Notes: a model not told the origin generated them from the letters alone. A stretch of 64,000 bases of DNA from Eledone cirrhosa (GCA_964016885.1 OZ024744.1:73723493-73787492); one strand, 5' to 3'. Positions 44,347 to 55,790 are shown, counted from the first letter of the stretch. Made by a program: numbers and translations.

Positions 44347-44497
44347 ATCGACCCCAGTGCAGGACTGGTACTTTATTTATCGACCTCGAAAGGCAAAGTT
44401 GACAACGACGGGATTTGAACTCAGAGAGCAGAGAACCGGAACGACTACCACAAAGCATTCTATCCGACGTTCTAACATGACTCTGCCAATTCACCTC
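44347..44497 (-). mobile_element. Diverged tRNA-derived SINE
   Basis: On minus: CTGCCA start region, GAGTTCAAATCCCG B-box and GATAAATAAAGTACCAGT. Body shortened and diverged from the young copies. Confidence 0.75.
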
Positions 44498-44761
44498 CTT
44501 AATAACTATATGTAAGCAATTTAAAAGAAGAGGAAAGCATTTTCAAGCGGTCACACTGTAAAAAGATCCCATTAGTAACCCAAAAGATGCTGTCTTACGT
44601 CTTTAGATAGTCAGTTGTTTCATATTCTGTTACTATACACATATAAGGAATATTGCTAACAACGCTGAATGTCAAATAATGGAAGGACGCTGCAAGGGGC
44701 ATCAGATTTCACTGCTAGAACATATCTAGTATCTGTGTCCAGTCACAACTGTTTCTAAATC

Positions 44762-44850
<89 letters not shown>
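44762..44850. repeat. (TC)n microsatellite
   Basis: About 90 bases of CT dinucleotide. Confidence 0.97.
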
Positions 44851-44854
<4 letters not shown>

Positions 44855-44927
44855 TCCCTTCTTCTCTCTCTCCGCCTTTCTCTTTCTGCCCCTTCTCTCT
44901 CTGTATACACATACATACATACGTATA

Positions 44928-44929
<2 letters not shown>

Positions 44930-45008
<79 letters not shown>

Positions 45009-45170
45009 GTATATATATATATGCGTGCGTGTGTGTGTATATATATATGTAAATATATATATACATATATATGTATTAGATATATAGTGTGTGTATGAGG
45101 GTGCGTGTGTCAGTATGTGTGTGCGTGACTGAGTATATATGTGTGTGTGTGTATATATGTGTGTATGTGG
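44930..45170. repeat. AT/GT compound microsatellite
   Basis: (AT)n with TATG and GTGT interruptions. Confidence 0.92.
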
Positions 45171-45960
45171 TTTCTTTTTATTTTTTAATTATTTTATACC
45201 CTCTGCTATTCTTTACAACATTTTTCCAGATTAACTTACTAAGCCTCAACAATAACCCTTGAGAACGACCACTCCCACATACACGTAGGCACACACGTAC
45301 ACAAACACCCGTACACACACACGCACCTACACACATGCGCGCACACACACAAACACAAACACAAACACACACTCTTAATGATATTCATCGTTGGTTATTT
45401 TAGAGTCTAATCACTTTTTCTTGTTTATTTAGTTGTTAATTTATTTAATTTTAATAACTATTAGACGACTAGACGACCCATAACTTTTCACCATTATTGC
45501 CAATGGCACCGAAATAAAAGATTAGCGATTGAGATTCGAAAGGAGCGAAAAGAATATATATCAATAATTAATATCCCAAACTATTTAATCTCAGTCTATA
45601 ATGATATTTAGTACCGTTTCCTTCCTTCTGTTATAAAACATAAAGTAATAGGAAGTAACGAACGAATTCTTGGAAAGACAAATCACTTAACATATTTTAT
45701 GTTTGTTGACAGAACGTGGGCCTATTCTGATGATAATATAATATTATTTGCGACATTGTTAAAAGGAAATATGTAGTCAGTAAAATCGTTTATGATCTCT
45801 TGTCGACAACTTACAAAACAAATATACTTAAGTACATATTGTATATAAAGTAAAACGACTGAATAGGTGTGTAACTTTTATCCCCATTGCTTTTCTCATT
45901 TTCCCCGTTCCTTCCTCTCTTCACCCATTATTTTTTTCTATTTATCTTCTATTTCTAACT
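45171..45960. other. AT-rich spacer with an AC-rich part
   Basis: CACACA-type units at 45290-45370; otherwise no recognised feature. Confidence 0.4.
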
Positions 45961-45961
45961 A

Positions 45962-45995
45962 TCTTCTGATGAAGGACTAGTGTCCGAAACGTTAA
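45962..45995 (+). ncRNA. Minimal hammerhead-like motif
   Basis: TCTT, CTGATGA (45966-45972), GGAC-TAGT-GTCC hairpin, GAAA (45986-45989), CGTT, AAGA. Stem I (TCTT/AAGA) and stem II pair perfectly, with one extra A between core and stem II. Stem III would be only A-U and C-G with no loop, and cleavage would be after GUU. Extremely short stem III is a feature reported for hammerheads of Penelope-like elements, which work as dimers. Activity unproven. Confidence 0.5.
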
Positions 45996-46164
45996 GACTC
46001 TCTTCCTGCTATTTCAAGCGTTAAACTAATATATTTCTTCCATGTATTGTGCCGTTTGTTTGGTTCTTTTTGTTATTATTTTTAAATATATATATATTTG
46101 AAAAAAGTCTTGCGTGACTAGAATCATACAAAATGAATTATTAAAAAAAAATAGTTTTTGTCCT

Positions 46165-46905
46165 TATTCATAGATGAAATTAAGACACTGTTGGCTTCTG
46201 ACAAGAGTTTGGTTTATCTTGGTACTGATTACCATTCCAAACTTGGTCGAAGCTTTATCAAGGTAGTTAAGTAGGTCGACTGATTCATTCTCTTTTCCAA
46301 ATAGGCCCTCAATATTGTCTGTGTAATTAAGTTGAACTGGCTTACTTTAGTGAATAAAAAGGTTCTTGTGCACGAAGGGCTGTTATAATCTCCCTTCCCC
46401 AGGTTGTGTATCTCTCCTTATTTTAGTATATCAGTCACTCTCTTTTATCAGTAGAGAGTTGTTATTAATCTATCTTCAGTATGTTCATCCCCATAGTCTC
46501 TTTTTGGAGGTGTAGACTTATGCCACTGTGATGTTGAAGGGCTTTGCCTTTAGATAGATGTTCATGAGTTTAGTTGATACTGGATTGCACCCTAGCATGT
46601 TATTTATATAGATGTCTTGACTAGCAATCCTATCCTATTTTCATATCAATTCTCTCCGTTAAAGTACATAGCATACATACGCTTCCCCACACTTAATTTC
46701 ACCACTACTCTTCCATCTAGTTTCAAACAGATCAATCAGATGCCATGTGTAACTCTCTACCACTAGGCGAGTTCTTTCATTTTTCTAATCTGATTCAGTA
46801 TACTTATGTCCCATGTGGTAACTGTGATGATCTCTTTGCCACGAATATTTCCTGTTCGGTCACCATTGGAGACGGATGACATGGTCATTGTTAACACGAC
46901 ATGTC
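46165..46905 (-). pseudogene. Very decayed LINE of a further lineage (endonuclease start and RT palm)
   Basis: On minus, about 46845-46760 reads GKEIITVTTWDISILNQIRK, like the TWNVRTL start of an APE endonuclease. About 46325-46175 reads YTDNIEGLFGKENESVDLLN and YLDKASTKFGMVIST, like RT motif C (YADDI, here YTDN) and the following KFGM motif E region. Stops break all frames, and the DNA between is too short to hold the missing domains. Not Tx1-like or R4-like; the lineage is not resolved (RTE- or I-like are possible). Confidence 0.55.
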
Positions 46906-47229
46906 TGGTAGAGAAGCATATATTTTTAACATACAGCGTGTCGTGGACATATAAACCTGACAGAGCCCATTCCTATCTATGTCTAACTACAACCAATTTT
47001 TTCCAGCTAGGTGGATTGTTTTAGTCACGAACACGAGATTGTAAAAGTCCACATTAGAACGTTTTTCGTCCTGATCGGTGAATTTATCATGAAGTCGTTT
47101 GCCCAGTGGCGCTGTGTTAACACCTCACACGCAGTTTTGCTCACCAGCTGAAGATACTTTACAACTGTTTAAGGATCATTTAACATATCGTTAAAACACT
47201 CTACTTTGGTATTTCCATCGATGTTATTA
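46906..47229. other. Spacer without recognised gene
   Basis: No clear motif; the small ORF 46806-47024 is antisense to the decayed LINE and not convincing. Confidence 0.35.
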
Positions 47230-47632
47230 TTTGCTGGTCGGAAATCCTAGTGGAATGGGATAGATTTGAGCTCGGGAGGCATAGAACCGTATGTGACACT
47301 GCAAAACATTACGCCCAATTCTTTAACAATTCCGTCAACCTACCATTCGTTTCGTGGCATGGTACTTTCTTTATCGACCCCTAAATTTGATATCGGTGGG
47401 ATTTGAACCCACAGCGCCATGTGCCATAGCAAATACTGCAGTAGTAATCCGACACTCTAACGTTTCTGCCGATCCACAGTTCATCAATCTACGAATCGCA
47501 GACTGGTATTTTATGTATCAACCCCTAGATTTGATCTCGGCGGAATTTGAACCCAGTGCGCCGTGAACCAGAGAAAATACTGCAGTATTTAATCTGATCC
47601 GAAGCCCTAAAGATTCTGCCAATCCACAGTCT
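47230..47632 (-). mobile_element. Cluster of two or three old SINEs
   Basis: Units at 47358-47480 and 47500-47632 each have, on minus, TGGATNGGCAGAA, GGGTTCAAAT and GATAAAGAAAGTACCA or similar. A weaker one lies at 47230-47345. All have lost the CCTTGTG tail. Confidence 0.65.
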
Positions 47633-47956
47633 ATAAATGAAGAACACATTAGAATAAGGGTTAGGGAAAAAAAAGTATATTAATGTGACAACTTTCTCAT
47701 ATCGTTCTTCTGTAAGATTTGTGATGTTCTTGCCAAAGTAAGCAATCAATAAATAGTAATTATATTCTGAAAACACAATGAAAACGAAATCAAGCAATAA
47801 GCAAACAAATTTCTTGCCAATGCAGGAATTAATTAAAATATAGGTGAAGATTGAAACACACATACACAAAATACACTGACACGCAGCACATAAATACGTA
47901 CACAAGCTCACACTTTACAAAAGTATCTACACAAAAACGTACAAATAAACATGCAT
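47633..47956. other. AT-rich spacer
   Basis: No feature recognised. Confidence 0.4.
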
Positions 47957-47959
47957 ACG

Positions 47960-47991
<32 letters not shown>

Positions 47992-48040
47992 TAGGAATGT
48001 ATGCATGCATGCATGCATGAATGCATGTATGTATGTACTC

Positions 48041-48073
<33 letters not shown>

Positions 48074-48150
48074 TGTATGTATGTATGTACTCATATATGA
48101 ATGTATGTATGTATGTACCTTTGTATGTATGTACGTATGTATGTATATTT
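47957..48150. repeat. (AT)n and (ATGT)n/(CATG)n simple repeats
   Basis: AT run followed by CATG and TATG tetramers; frames read as Met-Tyr-Val-Cys repeats. Confidence 0.93.
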
Positions 48151-49043
48151 TGGACACCCTGCGGGACAAAAAACAAAACCTGTCAAAGGGCGGAAAAACT
48201 CATAAGAGACCACGGTCATCCGAAAGTGTGTAAATATGTATATACATATGTACATATGTATGTATATGTGTATATACATGGGTGCATGTGTGTGTATATA
48301 CGCTGGGACATAGAAATAGTCAGGCTGGACACCCGATCGCGCGGTTAAACCACTGGGAGTGAAGGACCCCTAGCCTATGTCAGGGCATTCTTCTAGGAGA
48401 AGACAACTCAGGAAACTGGGTTAACTCCGACATAAAACCTGCGGCTCAGTAGTTACCGATGATGTTTATCTTTTCTTCTTTTCGGGTTATAACTACTGTC
48501 GCTCAGAGAGTGGGATTGGCTCAGTGCACAGTCTTTCCTCACTTAAAAAAAATATCTTCACACACAGGCATTGCACGATAGAATTAATTAATAATTATTA
48601 ATAATAAAGTTATATCGGGCAATGGCCATACTCAATAACGAGGGAGCAGCCATCATCATGTATGCATTATGTATGTATGTCTGTCTGAATCACTCTCTCT
48701 CTTTATATATATATATATACCACCCCTATCTGATATATATATATGTATATATAGATATATATAGAGTGAGAATTTCAATAAACAAAAAAAAACAGAATAT
48801 ATATTCAATTCTATTATTCTATTTCAGCTAAAATTATGCAACGCGCTCAAATGAAAAAGAATCGGTGTGGTGTGTTTGCACTTAATGAAGTCAACCATGT
48901 CAGATGTTTTAATGACTCCCGAACAAAAGTATGGTGCTCTGATTTCTGATATATTAAATATTTTCAATATTTTTTCTATTCTCTTCTACTTTTGCTTGTT
49001 TCACTTAAAAGAAATTTTCGCTCTACATGGCTGAATACAATAA
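48151..49043. other. Spacer with short simple repeats
   Basis: 48160-48240 and 48310-48460 have the look of old dispersed repeats, but I cannot name them. TA-rich runs at 48705-48765. Confidence 0.35.
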
Positions 49044-49458
49044 ATGTAATCTGAGTTTTTCGAATATTAATAATAACATTCGATTCGTTTGCAATTGTGC
49101 AAACAAGCCTCATTTTTATAGCCATGTCAGTAGAATGAACTCTTCATTCTTGCTCTTGTGTTGGCATGTAAACAGAACTGCAGGCACTAATGTTTCTGGG
49201 TATCACCCTTTATAAGTACAGCTCACTGTTCACCTGCCAACTGTCAGAGCTAGTGAAAATATATGTTATTATGCAGTGACTGATCGGCCTGGTTTGTATA
49301 TTAGCAGACTGTCGGATCAGTCAGATCTGCATATTAGCAGATCCACTGATCAACCAGATTTGCATATCATTCTACTGACATGGCTATACAATTGAGGCTT
49401 GTTTGCATAATTGCAAACGAATCGAATGTTGTCATTAATATTCGAAAAACTCAGATTA

Positions 49459-49461
<3 letters not shown>
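49044..49461. mobile_element. Foldback element with ~95 bp terminal inverted repeats
   Basis: Arms 49044-49138 and 49367-49461 are reverse complements with few mismatches, ends ATGTAATCTGAG / CTCAGATTACAT. They surround 228 bp without coding. The right side abuts (AT)n. Probably a non-autonomous DNA transposon; superfamily unknown. Confidence 0.78.

Positions 49462-49507
<46 letters not shown>
49462..49507. repeat. (AT)n microsatellite
   Basis: About 45 bases of AT. Confidence 0.95.
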
Positions 49508-49509
<2 letters not shown>

Positions 49510-49765
49510 AAAAGTATGACCCCGACGGCAGAGCTCAAGCCGTTTCGACGGCTATTTCAGGACTCCTATTTCCCACTCTACTACCTTAAGTATTGAGTAT
49601 TCTGGTGCGTTATGATCCATTGGTTCCTTACCACATTTCCTTCGTTATATATATATCCAGGGAGTGTAACGTGAAGCTACTGTAGGTTGACCCAGATGAG
49701 CACTCGATGTTTAAATTCACATCTGTAGCGAGGTGTAGAGCTAAACAAAGTGTAAATATAATAAT

Positions 49766-49956
49766 TGTTTCTAGTTTTGGCACAAGGCCACCAATTATTC
49801 CAGTGTATTACTGGTACGTTATTTTATCGACCCCGTAAGGATGAAAGGCAAAGATAACCTCGGCGGGATTTGAACTCAGACCATAAAGGGCTGTAACGCT
49901 TTGCAATAAAGCATGGCATCAGACCCTCTACCGATACTGCCAATCCACCGTCTTAG
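49766..49956 (-). mobile_element. SINE with perfect 17 bp target duplication
   Basis: Full minus-strand SINE flanked by AGTGTAAATATAATAAT at 49749-49765 and 49957-49973. Confidence 0.95.
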
Positions 49957-49973
49957 AGTGTAAATATAATAAT

Positions 49974-50535
49974 AATACACGGTCAATTTGTTAAGCCTTC
50001 GTTACGTTTATTGTTTGGTGACGCGCGCTTCGCTATTAATCAGCTCAAGGTTCGATCTGTATTGATCAAGCCCGACTCTGGAATCAAAAACTCGTCGGAC
50101 CTCTGCTGTTGTAATGACAGAATATATATATATATTCATTTAAGTTTAGTGGTTTACCACTGGATAGAACTAGTCATTCCGTATAGTTAACCATAATGTC
50201 ATAGTAGAAAAAGCACTTAACGTTACGCAACTCATCCATCTTTGATGTTGAATTCTGTGGTTGGTGCAGGAATGGAGTTAATTATCAATTTGATTAAAAT
50301 AATATGAGGCCGAAGTGGTGAAGTTCACTTACAGTTTTATTTTTGCAAAAAAAAACCTAAATATATGTAAGATCTTAGTGACATCATCAGGTTCGTATCG
50401 CATAATTAGATACTCAATAAAGGAATTACGGCAAACACGAACAGAGAAAATAGAGAAAATATTTGATTCGGAGCCGCCTATGGAGATGGTCTGTGGCAAC
50501 GATAAAACCTACTTCGTAGCCCACCCCTGAATCAA
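49974..50535. other. Spacer with a possible old repeat
   Basis: 50268-50330 (GGAATGGAGTTAA) resembles 50832-50850; family unknown. No gene recognised. Confidence 0.35.
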
Positions 50536-50676
50536 ATACACACACACGCACACACATACACACACACGCATACACACACACATACACACACACGCACACA
50601 CACATACACACATACACACACATACACACACACACACACATACTTTCACACAGACACACACACACACACACACTTT

Positions 50677-50710
<34 letters not shown>
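50536..50710. repeat. AC-rich microsatellite
   Basis: CACACA with CATA and CTTT interruptions, then short (AT)n. Confidence 0.93.
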
Positions 50711-50894
50711 CCTTATGTTGGAGGGTTTAACAAATACATAGATCTAGCCATTTCAATTGGCAAACATGAGGCATAAGCAAAACCATTCGACGTTATACCT
50801 ATCATCCCTCATAGATGTAGTATCTCATAGATTCAGGAATGGAGTTAAATACTTCAAGGAAAACAGAAGGCCGGATTCATATATATTCCTTTAA

Positions 50895-51180
50895 TTTTTA
50901 TCACAATTACATAATACGTATTTCTTTGGCCGGCGTATATCATCAGACCATAACGCAAGGAATTTCTGATGTCATGAGATATGATGAACATAAAAGATTT
51001 CGTCCGTCGTAGTGATTGTATCGCTAACCTGTATCAGTTCTTTGTTTACAATATTTTGCTGTAACCCAGTAGGAATTATTGAACAAGATCTTTTAAATCT
51101 TTGATTTTCATTACATCAGGGTCTGATGCCATAACCCGGCTGTAGAAATACGTATTGTGTAATTGTGCTAAGGAGAAATA
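50895..51180. repeat. Diverged inverted repeat
   Basis: 50895-50955 and 51119-51180 are reverse complements at moderate similarity, sharing GAAATACGTATT, TGTAATTGTG and GGTCTGATG. Old foldback or two opposite copies of one repeat. Confidence 0.5.
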
Positions 51181-51218
51181 TTTGAATACGACCTCCTATG
51201 TTGATTGAAGTATATATA

Positions 51219-51481
<263 letters not shown>

Positions 51482-52367
51482 CACGAGGTGTGTCAGAAAA
51501 GTTCCAGGACTGATGTCACAAAAGATTTATTTCAAACTCAAACTTCACACTAAGAGTTTTCTCTTCAAAGTAATCCCCCTGGAGTATGTAACTGTAATCT
51601 TAGCTCTCTGCAGCGATCAAACTTTTTTCATCATAATTTTATATACATGTCCTCTGTTTCAGGTCTTCAAACAATGAGAACAGAGCAACGAACAAACTTG
51701 AAGTTTCTGGTACGGTTGGGGAAAACTCCGTCAGAAGCACTGGGATTGCTGCAGCAAGTGTATGGAGATGAGACGATATCACGCTCACGTGTTTTTGAGT
51801 GGTGCAAGATGACCCCAGGAGCGGAAGGCCCTCAACAACCAGGACTAAGGTCAACGTTGAGCGCGTCAGGCAGATGGTGCGTAGCGATCGTCGGCTGACT
51901 GTTCGACTGATGGCAAATGAACTGGGCATGAATCGGGACAGCGTCTGGAAGATTATCACTGAAGATTTGGACATGCGGAAAGTCTGCGCGAAGAAGGGGC
52001 CCAAACTACTGAACGATAACCAGAAGGGTCGATGCATGCAAGTGTGCGAGGACATCCTCGAGCGTCTTGAAACCGAACCAGACTTGCTAGGGATAGTCAT
52101 CGCCTGTGATGAGTCATGGATCTTCGAGTACGACTCGAACGGGACCCATTTTGAAGACGTGGACGACATCAAAAAGGCCGTGACGACGGAACTGCGGAGG
52201 ATCCCGGAAGAATCCTTCCAGGAGTGCATGCAAGCGTGGCAGAAAAGGATGGGAAAGTGCATTAGACTCCAGGGGGATTACTTTGAAGGAGAAAACTCTT
52301 AGTGTAAAGTTTGGGTTTGAAATAAATCTTTTGTGACATCAGTCCTGGAACTTTTGTGACACACCTC

Positions 52368-52368
<1 letters not shown>
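51482..52368 (+). mobile_element. Internally deleted mariner-family transposon
   Basis: About 887 bp with ~83 bp terminal inverted repeats starting CGAGGTGTGTC at both ends and differing at only a few positions. TA dinucleotides flank it inside an (AT)n tract, as expected for mariner target choice. The transposase gene inside is frameshifted and lacks its middle, so the copy is non-autonomous, but the ends look intact and could be moved in trans. Confidence 0.88.
51647..52302 (+). pseudogene. mariner-family transposase, deleted and frameshifted
   Basis: 51647-51898 encodes the helix-turn-helix start (RTNLKFLVRLGKTPSEALGLL, RVFEWCK). A small deletion near 51805 then shifts the frame, and 51799-52302 continues DDPRSGRPST, RLTVRLMANELGMNRDSVWKI (second HTH) and the first catalytic Asp in CDESWIFEYD. 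The following ~130 residues, with the second and third catalytic Asp, are absent. The frame then jumps to the C-terminal piece HFEDVDDIKKAVTTELRRIP. Normal length is near 345 residues. Cannot be active. Confidence 0.88.

Positions 52369-52404
<36 letters not shown>
52369..52404. repeat. (AT)n microsatellite
   Basis: Right-hand part of the AT tract interrupted by the mariner. Confidence 0.95.
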
Positions 52405-52408
<4 letters not shown>

Positions 52409-52685
52409 TAAGATAAAATAAGATTAAAAATATATAAAGACGCTCTGGAAAACATTGATCTCATACTTCCAATACATATAGCCTAATAAACTGTGTGATC
52501 AATTGATCTGTTAGACATATCAGCTAACATTTTTCTGAAGTCATATTGCCATCTTTTATTTTTTTATTTCTAGTGATCTAGGCGTAAAGACGTTTTGTCT
52601 TGCTGTAAAATTCGAGGATCATGGATGGAATGTTTTTATTATATGTGAGATTGATCAGAATTCTAGTGTGATTAAATAATGGTTT
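52405..52685. other. Spacer without recognised gene
   Basis: No motif recognised. Confidence 0.4.
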
Positions 52686-52886
52686 CTTATATAGGCACAA
52701 GGCCAGTAATTTGTGAAGAGTGGAAAGTCGATTAAATCGACCCCAGTGCGTGACTGGTACTTTATTTTATCGGCCCTGTAAGGATGAAATCAAAATTAAC
52801 CTCTGCCGGATTTGAACTCAAATGATATAGGGCCGTAACTCTATGCTGCAAAGCATGGCGTCCGATACTCCACCGATACTGCCAGA
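52686..52886 (-). mobile_element. SINE, long-tail form
   Basis: Minus-strand copy with the extra linker (GGGGTCGATTTAATCGAC type) between the CACTGG and CCTTGTGCC parts that defines the long form. Confidence 0.88.
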
Positions 52887-53280
52887 GATCTCCCTGTTGG
52901 ACGGGTGGAGTTGACAGGTCTGCACTAGCACCACACAATGTGAGGTAGACATTGGATACGGTAGAACAAGGTGCTTTCTGTATAGAGGAAGAATGTGATG
53001 GCCAAAAATAAAGGCGTTTGTCGCCAGCTGTGAAAAATAAAAATACAAAACAAAAATGGCCGTAGCACAACAATCAGAAGTAAATATATAACTTTTCATT
53101 TAGATTGCTCGTAATTTGAGACAGTAACTTGCGAGGAAAACCAGGAAAATCAGTTATAAAGAAAAGTTGTATTTGTTGGGAAAGTGACTTGATTTCTTAC
53201 ACAGGCGCAAGGGCACATTTCTTGAAAGAAAGGAATGTATCCGATTTAATCTATTTCATTATATTAGGGACGTCTATAGG
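52887..53280. other. Spacer before the SINE tandem
   Basis: No gene recognised; ends with the first ATTATATTAGGG motif at 53263. Confidence 0.4.
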
Positions 53281-54056
53281 GTGGTGGATTGGCAGTATCG
53301 GTAGAGCGTCGCATAATATGCTTTGCGACATAGAGTTATGGTCCTTTACGCTCTGTGTCTCAAATTCCACTGAAACCGTTATATTAGAGCGGTGTGGATT
53401 GGCAGTATCGGTTGAGCGTAGACAACGTGCTTTGCAGCATAGAGTTATAGTCCTTTACCCTCTGAGTTCAAATCTCGCCTTAGTTTGTTTAGCCTTTCAT
53501 CCTTACGAGGTCGATACAATAAAGCAACAGTCACGTACCAGGGTCGGTTTAATCGACTTTCCCTCCCCAAATCTTGTTGGCCTTGTACCTAAATCAGATA
53601 TCATTATATTAGGGTGGATTGGCAGTATCAGTAGAGGGTCGGACGCCATTCTTTGCAGCATAGAATTACGGCTCTTTATGATCTGAGCTCAAATCCCGCC
53701 GAGGTTAACTTTGCCTTTCATCCTTATTGGGACGATAAAATAAAGTACCAGTCACGCACTGGGGTCGATTTAATCGACTTTCCCCTCTTCCCAAATTAGT
53801 GGCCTTGTGCCTATATAAGAAACCATTATATTAGGGTGGATTGGCAGTATCTGTAGAGGGTCGGACACCATGCTTTGCAGCATAGCGTTACGGCCCTCTA
53901 TGGTCTGAGTTCAAATCCCGTCGAGGTTAACTTTGCCTTTCATCCTTACGGGTCGACAAAATAAAGTACCAGTCACGTACAGGAGTCGATTTAATCGACT
54001 TTCCCTCCCCCAAAATTGCTGGCCTTGTGCCTATATAAGAAACTATTATATTAGGG
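53281..54056 (+). mobile_element. Tandem of four SINEs sharing one target motif
   Basis: Units at about 53281-53380 (3' part missing), 53393-53600, 53612-53829 and 53837-54045 in the same orientation. Each is separated by CATTATATTAGGG or a close variant (53263, 53380, 53603, 53832, 54048). The last three are long-form copies. Unit-to-unit differences show the array is not a fresh tandem duplication. Confidence 0.9.
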
Positions 54057-54059
54057 TGA

Positions 54060-54381
54060 TGTGAATATGCGTGGCTTACTGGGTAGGATATTCGGCTCAC
54101 GCTCGGGAGATCAATTCCCGGCGGCCTGTTGTGTCATTCAGCGAGACACTTAATTTCACCTTACTCCTGTTCACTCAGCTGGCAAAAAATGAGCTGTACC
54201 GATAATTCGAAGGGCCAGCTTTGTCTCATTGTGTGTCACGCTGAATCTTCCTGAGAACTACGTTAATGACATGCGTGTCTATGGAATGCTCAGTCACTTG
54301 CACATTAATTTAACGAGCAGGTGGTTCCGTTGGACGTATGAACTGGAACACTTATCGTCGTAACGGATGGTGTGCCAGTTT
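54060..54381 (+). mobile_element. Second tRNA-derived SINE family
   Basis: A different ~320 bp SINE. It has an A-box-like GTGGCTTACTGGGTAGGAT, a B-box-like GAGATCAATTCCCGGC, a body with CAGCGAGACACTTAATTTCA and CACTCAGCTGGC, and a distal part with GAGCAGGTGGTTCCGTTGGA and GAACTGGAACAC. A long conserved central region recalls the broad domain-sharing SINE groups of molluscs. It abuts the last unit of the tandem. Confidence 0.75.
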
Positions 54382-54385
54382 ATAT

Positions 54386-54590
54386 TAGAACGGTACAATG
54401 GCAGAATCGTTAGAATATCGAACAAAATATATCGTTGCATTTAGTAATAGCGCTTCACGTTTTGGGTGTAAATATGCAAGTGTCAACATTCTTTCTTCCG
54501 GAATCGATAAAATAATGTATCAGTAAAGCACTGTGGTTACTAGAATCGACTTCTGCCACCAAAATGCTTAGCTTGTGTTTAAACGACAAA
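54386..54590 (+). mobile_element. Highly diverged SINE
   Basis: Begins TTATATTAGAACGG then ATGGCAGAATCGTTAG, with ATCGATAAAATAATGTATCAG and a degenerate CTTGTG end. Probably an old member of the main family. Confidence 0.65.
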
Positions 54591-55161
54591 TATACATAAT
54601 CACATAATCTCATGAAAAGCCATTGACATTATATATAAATAATTGAGCAGATGAAAAGAGGAAGCTGTGGTCAGGCTGGGTTTTAGGACTTCAAAAACAA
54701 ATAAATGTAGCTGTCATTTTCTGGTGCTTTAATATTTCTAACCAAAATTAACTCGAACATCGAGTTTGAGACTCGAGTGTACTAGAATTCGTAGGATAAT
54801 GGGAAAACTCAGCTGTTAAAACAGCAAAATCTCGTCAATGACGGCGTCAGGTAAAATTTACCACAAAGGATAGAAATCAGTGGCTAAACGGGAGTTTGCT
54901 CGGAGAAGTGATAGAAAGAAAGAAGAAAGGAATAAAATGGATGAGAGGAGGTCAAAACCATTTAAATACACTCATCAGCTTTTAGACCGCCTGCGGTTTC
55001 AAAGATTAAATATTTCTGTAATTTCATTATGGTATAGTAAGAATAATTGTAACTATTCCTTCATCAATAACTGAATATAACTTTTAATCAATTCAATTGA
55101 ATTATAAAAAAATATATATATATTTTATAGGTTCCGATCCGTAGGATTTGAACACATTAAA
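54591..55161. other. AT-rich spacer
   Basis: No feature recognised. Confidence 0.4.
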
Positions 55162-55339
55162 TATACACACGGTATCGGTAGAGCGTCATACACCATGTTT
55201 TGCAGCATAGTTATGGCCCTTTGCGTTCTGAGTTCAAATCCGCCGAGGTTAACTTTGCCTTTCATCCTTACGAGGTCGATAAAATAAAGTACCAGTGGTG
55301 CACTGGGCTAATCGCTGGCCTTGTGCCAAAAGTAGAAAC
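55162..55339 (+). mobile_element. SINE, slightly 5'-truncated
   Basis: Starts at GGTATCGGTAGAG, without the first ~15 bases; otherwise a short-tail copy. Confidence 0.88.
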
Positions 55340-55341
55340 TC

Positions 55342-55590
55342 TAGGGCGGTGGATTGGCAATATCGGTAGAGGTTCGGACACCATGCTTTGCAGCAAAGAG
55401 TTACGGCCCTTTATGGTCTAAGTTCAAATCCCGCCGAGGTTAACTTTGCCTTTCATCCTTACGGGGTCGATAAAATAATGTACCAGTAATGCACTGGGGT
55501 CGATTTAATCGACGTTTCCCTCCTCCAAGATTGCTGGCTTTGTGTTAAAATAGGATAATTGCTGGCCTTGTGCCAAAAGTAGAATCAATT
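55342..55590 (+). mobile_element. SINE with two successive 3' ends
   Basis: Full 5' part, then the long-form linker and tail (GCTGGCTTTGTGTTAAAAT), followed at once by a short-form tail (TAATTGCTGGCCTTGTGCC, AAAAGTAGAATCAATTAT). A chimera of both forms. Confidence 0.85.
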
Positions 55591-55604
55591 ATATATACAC
55601 ACGA

Positions 55605-55790
55605 AAATAAATACTGCAGAGCATTATGTTGTTTTCGTTACCTGAGTTCAAATCCTGCCGAGATTAGCTTTATCTTATATCCTTACGGAGCCGATAAAAT
55701 AAAGTACCAGTAATGCACTGGGTCGATTTATTCGACTTTTCCCTCCTCCAAGATTGCTGGCTTTGTGTTAAAATCAGAAAACTTTATTTT
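55605..55790 (+). mobile_element. 5'-truncated long-form SINE
   Basis: Lacks the A-box; keeps GAGTTCAAATCCTGCCGAG, GATAAAATAAAGTACCAGTA, the long linker and the TTTGTGTTAAAATCAGAAA tail. Confidence 0.82.

Noticed and set aside
50895..51180. CTGATGA with GAAATACGTATT as a further hammerhead
   Set aside because: Stem I and stem II do not pair convincingly, and the inverted partner at 51119 lacks the final A of the core; kept only as an inverted repeat.
53129..53686. 185-codon + frame across 53129-53686
   Set aside because: It runs through three SINE units; the repeated GWIGSIGRAS-type peptide is SINE sequence.
54880..55074. 64-codon Lys/Arg-rich + frame as a host exon
   Set aside because: No domain, no splice context I could support, and average composition for the AT-rich spacer.
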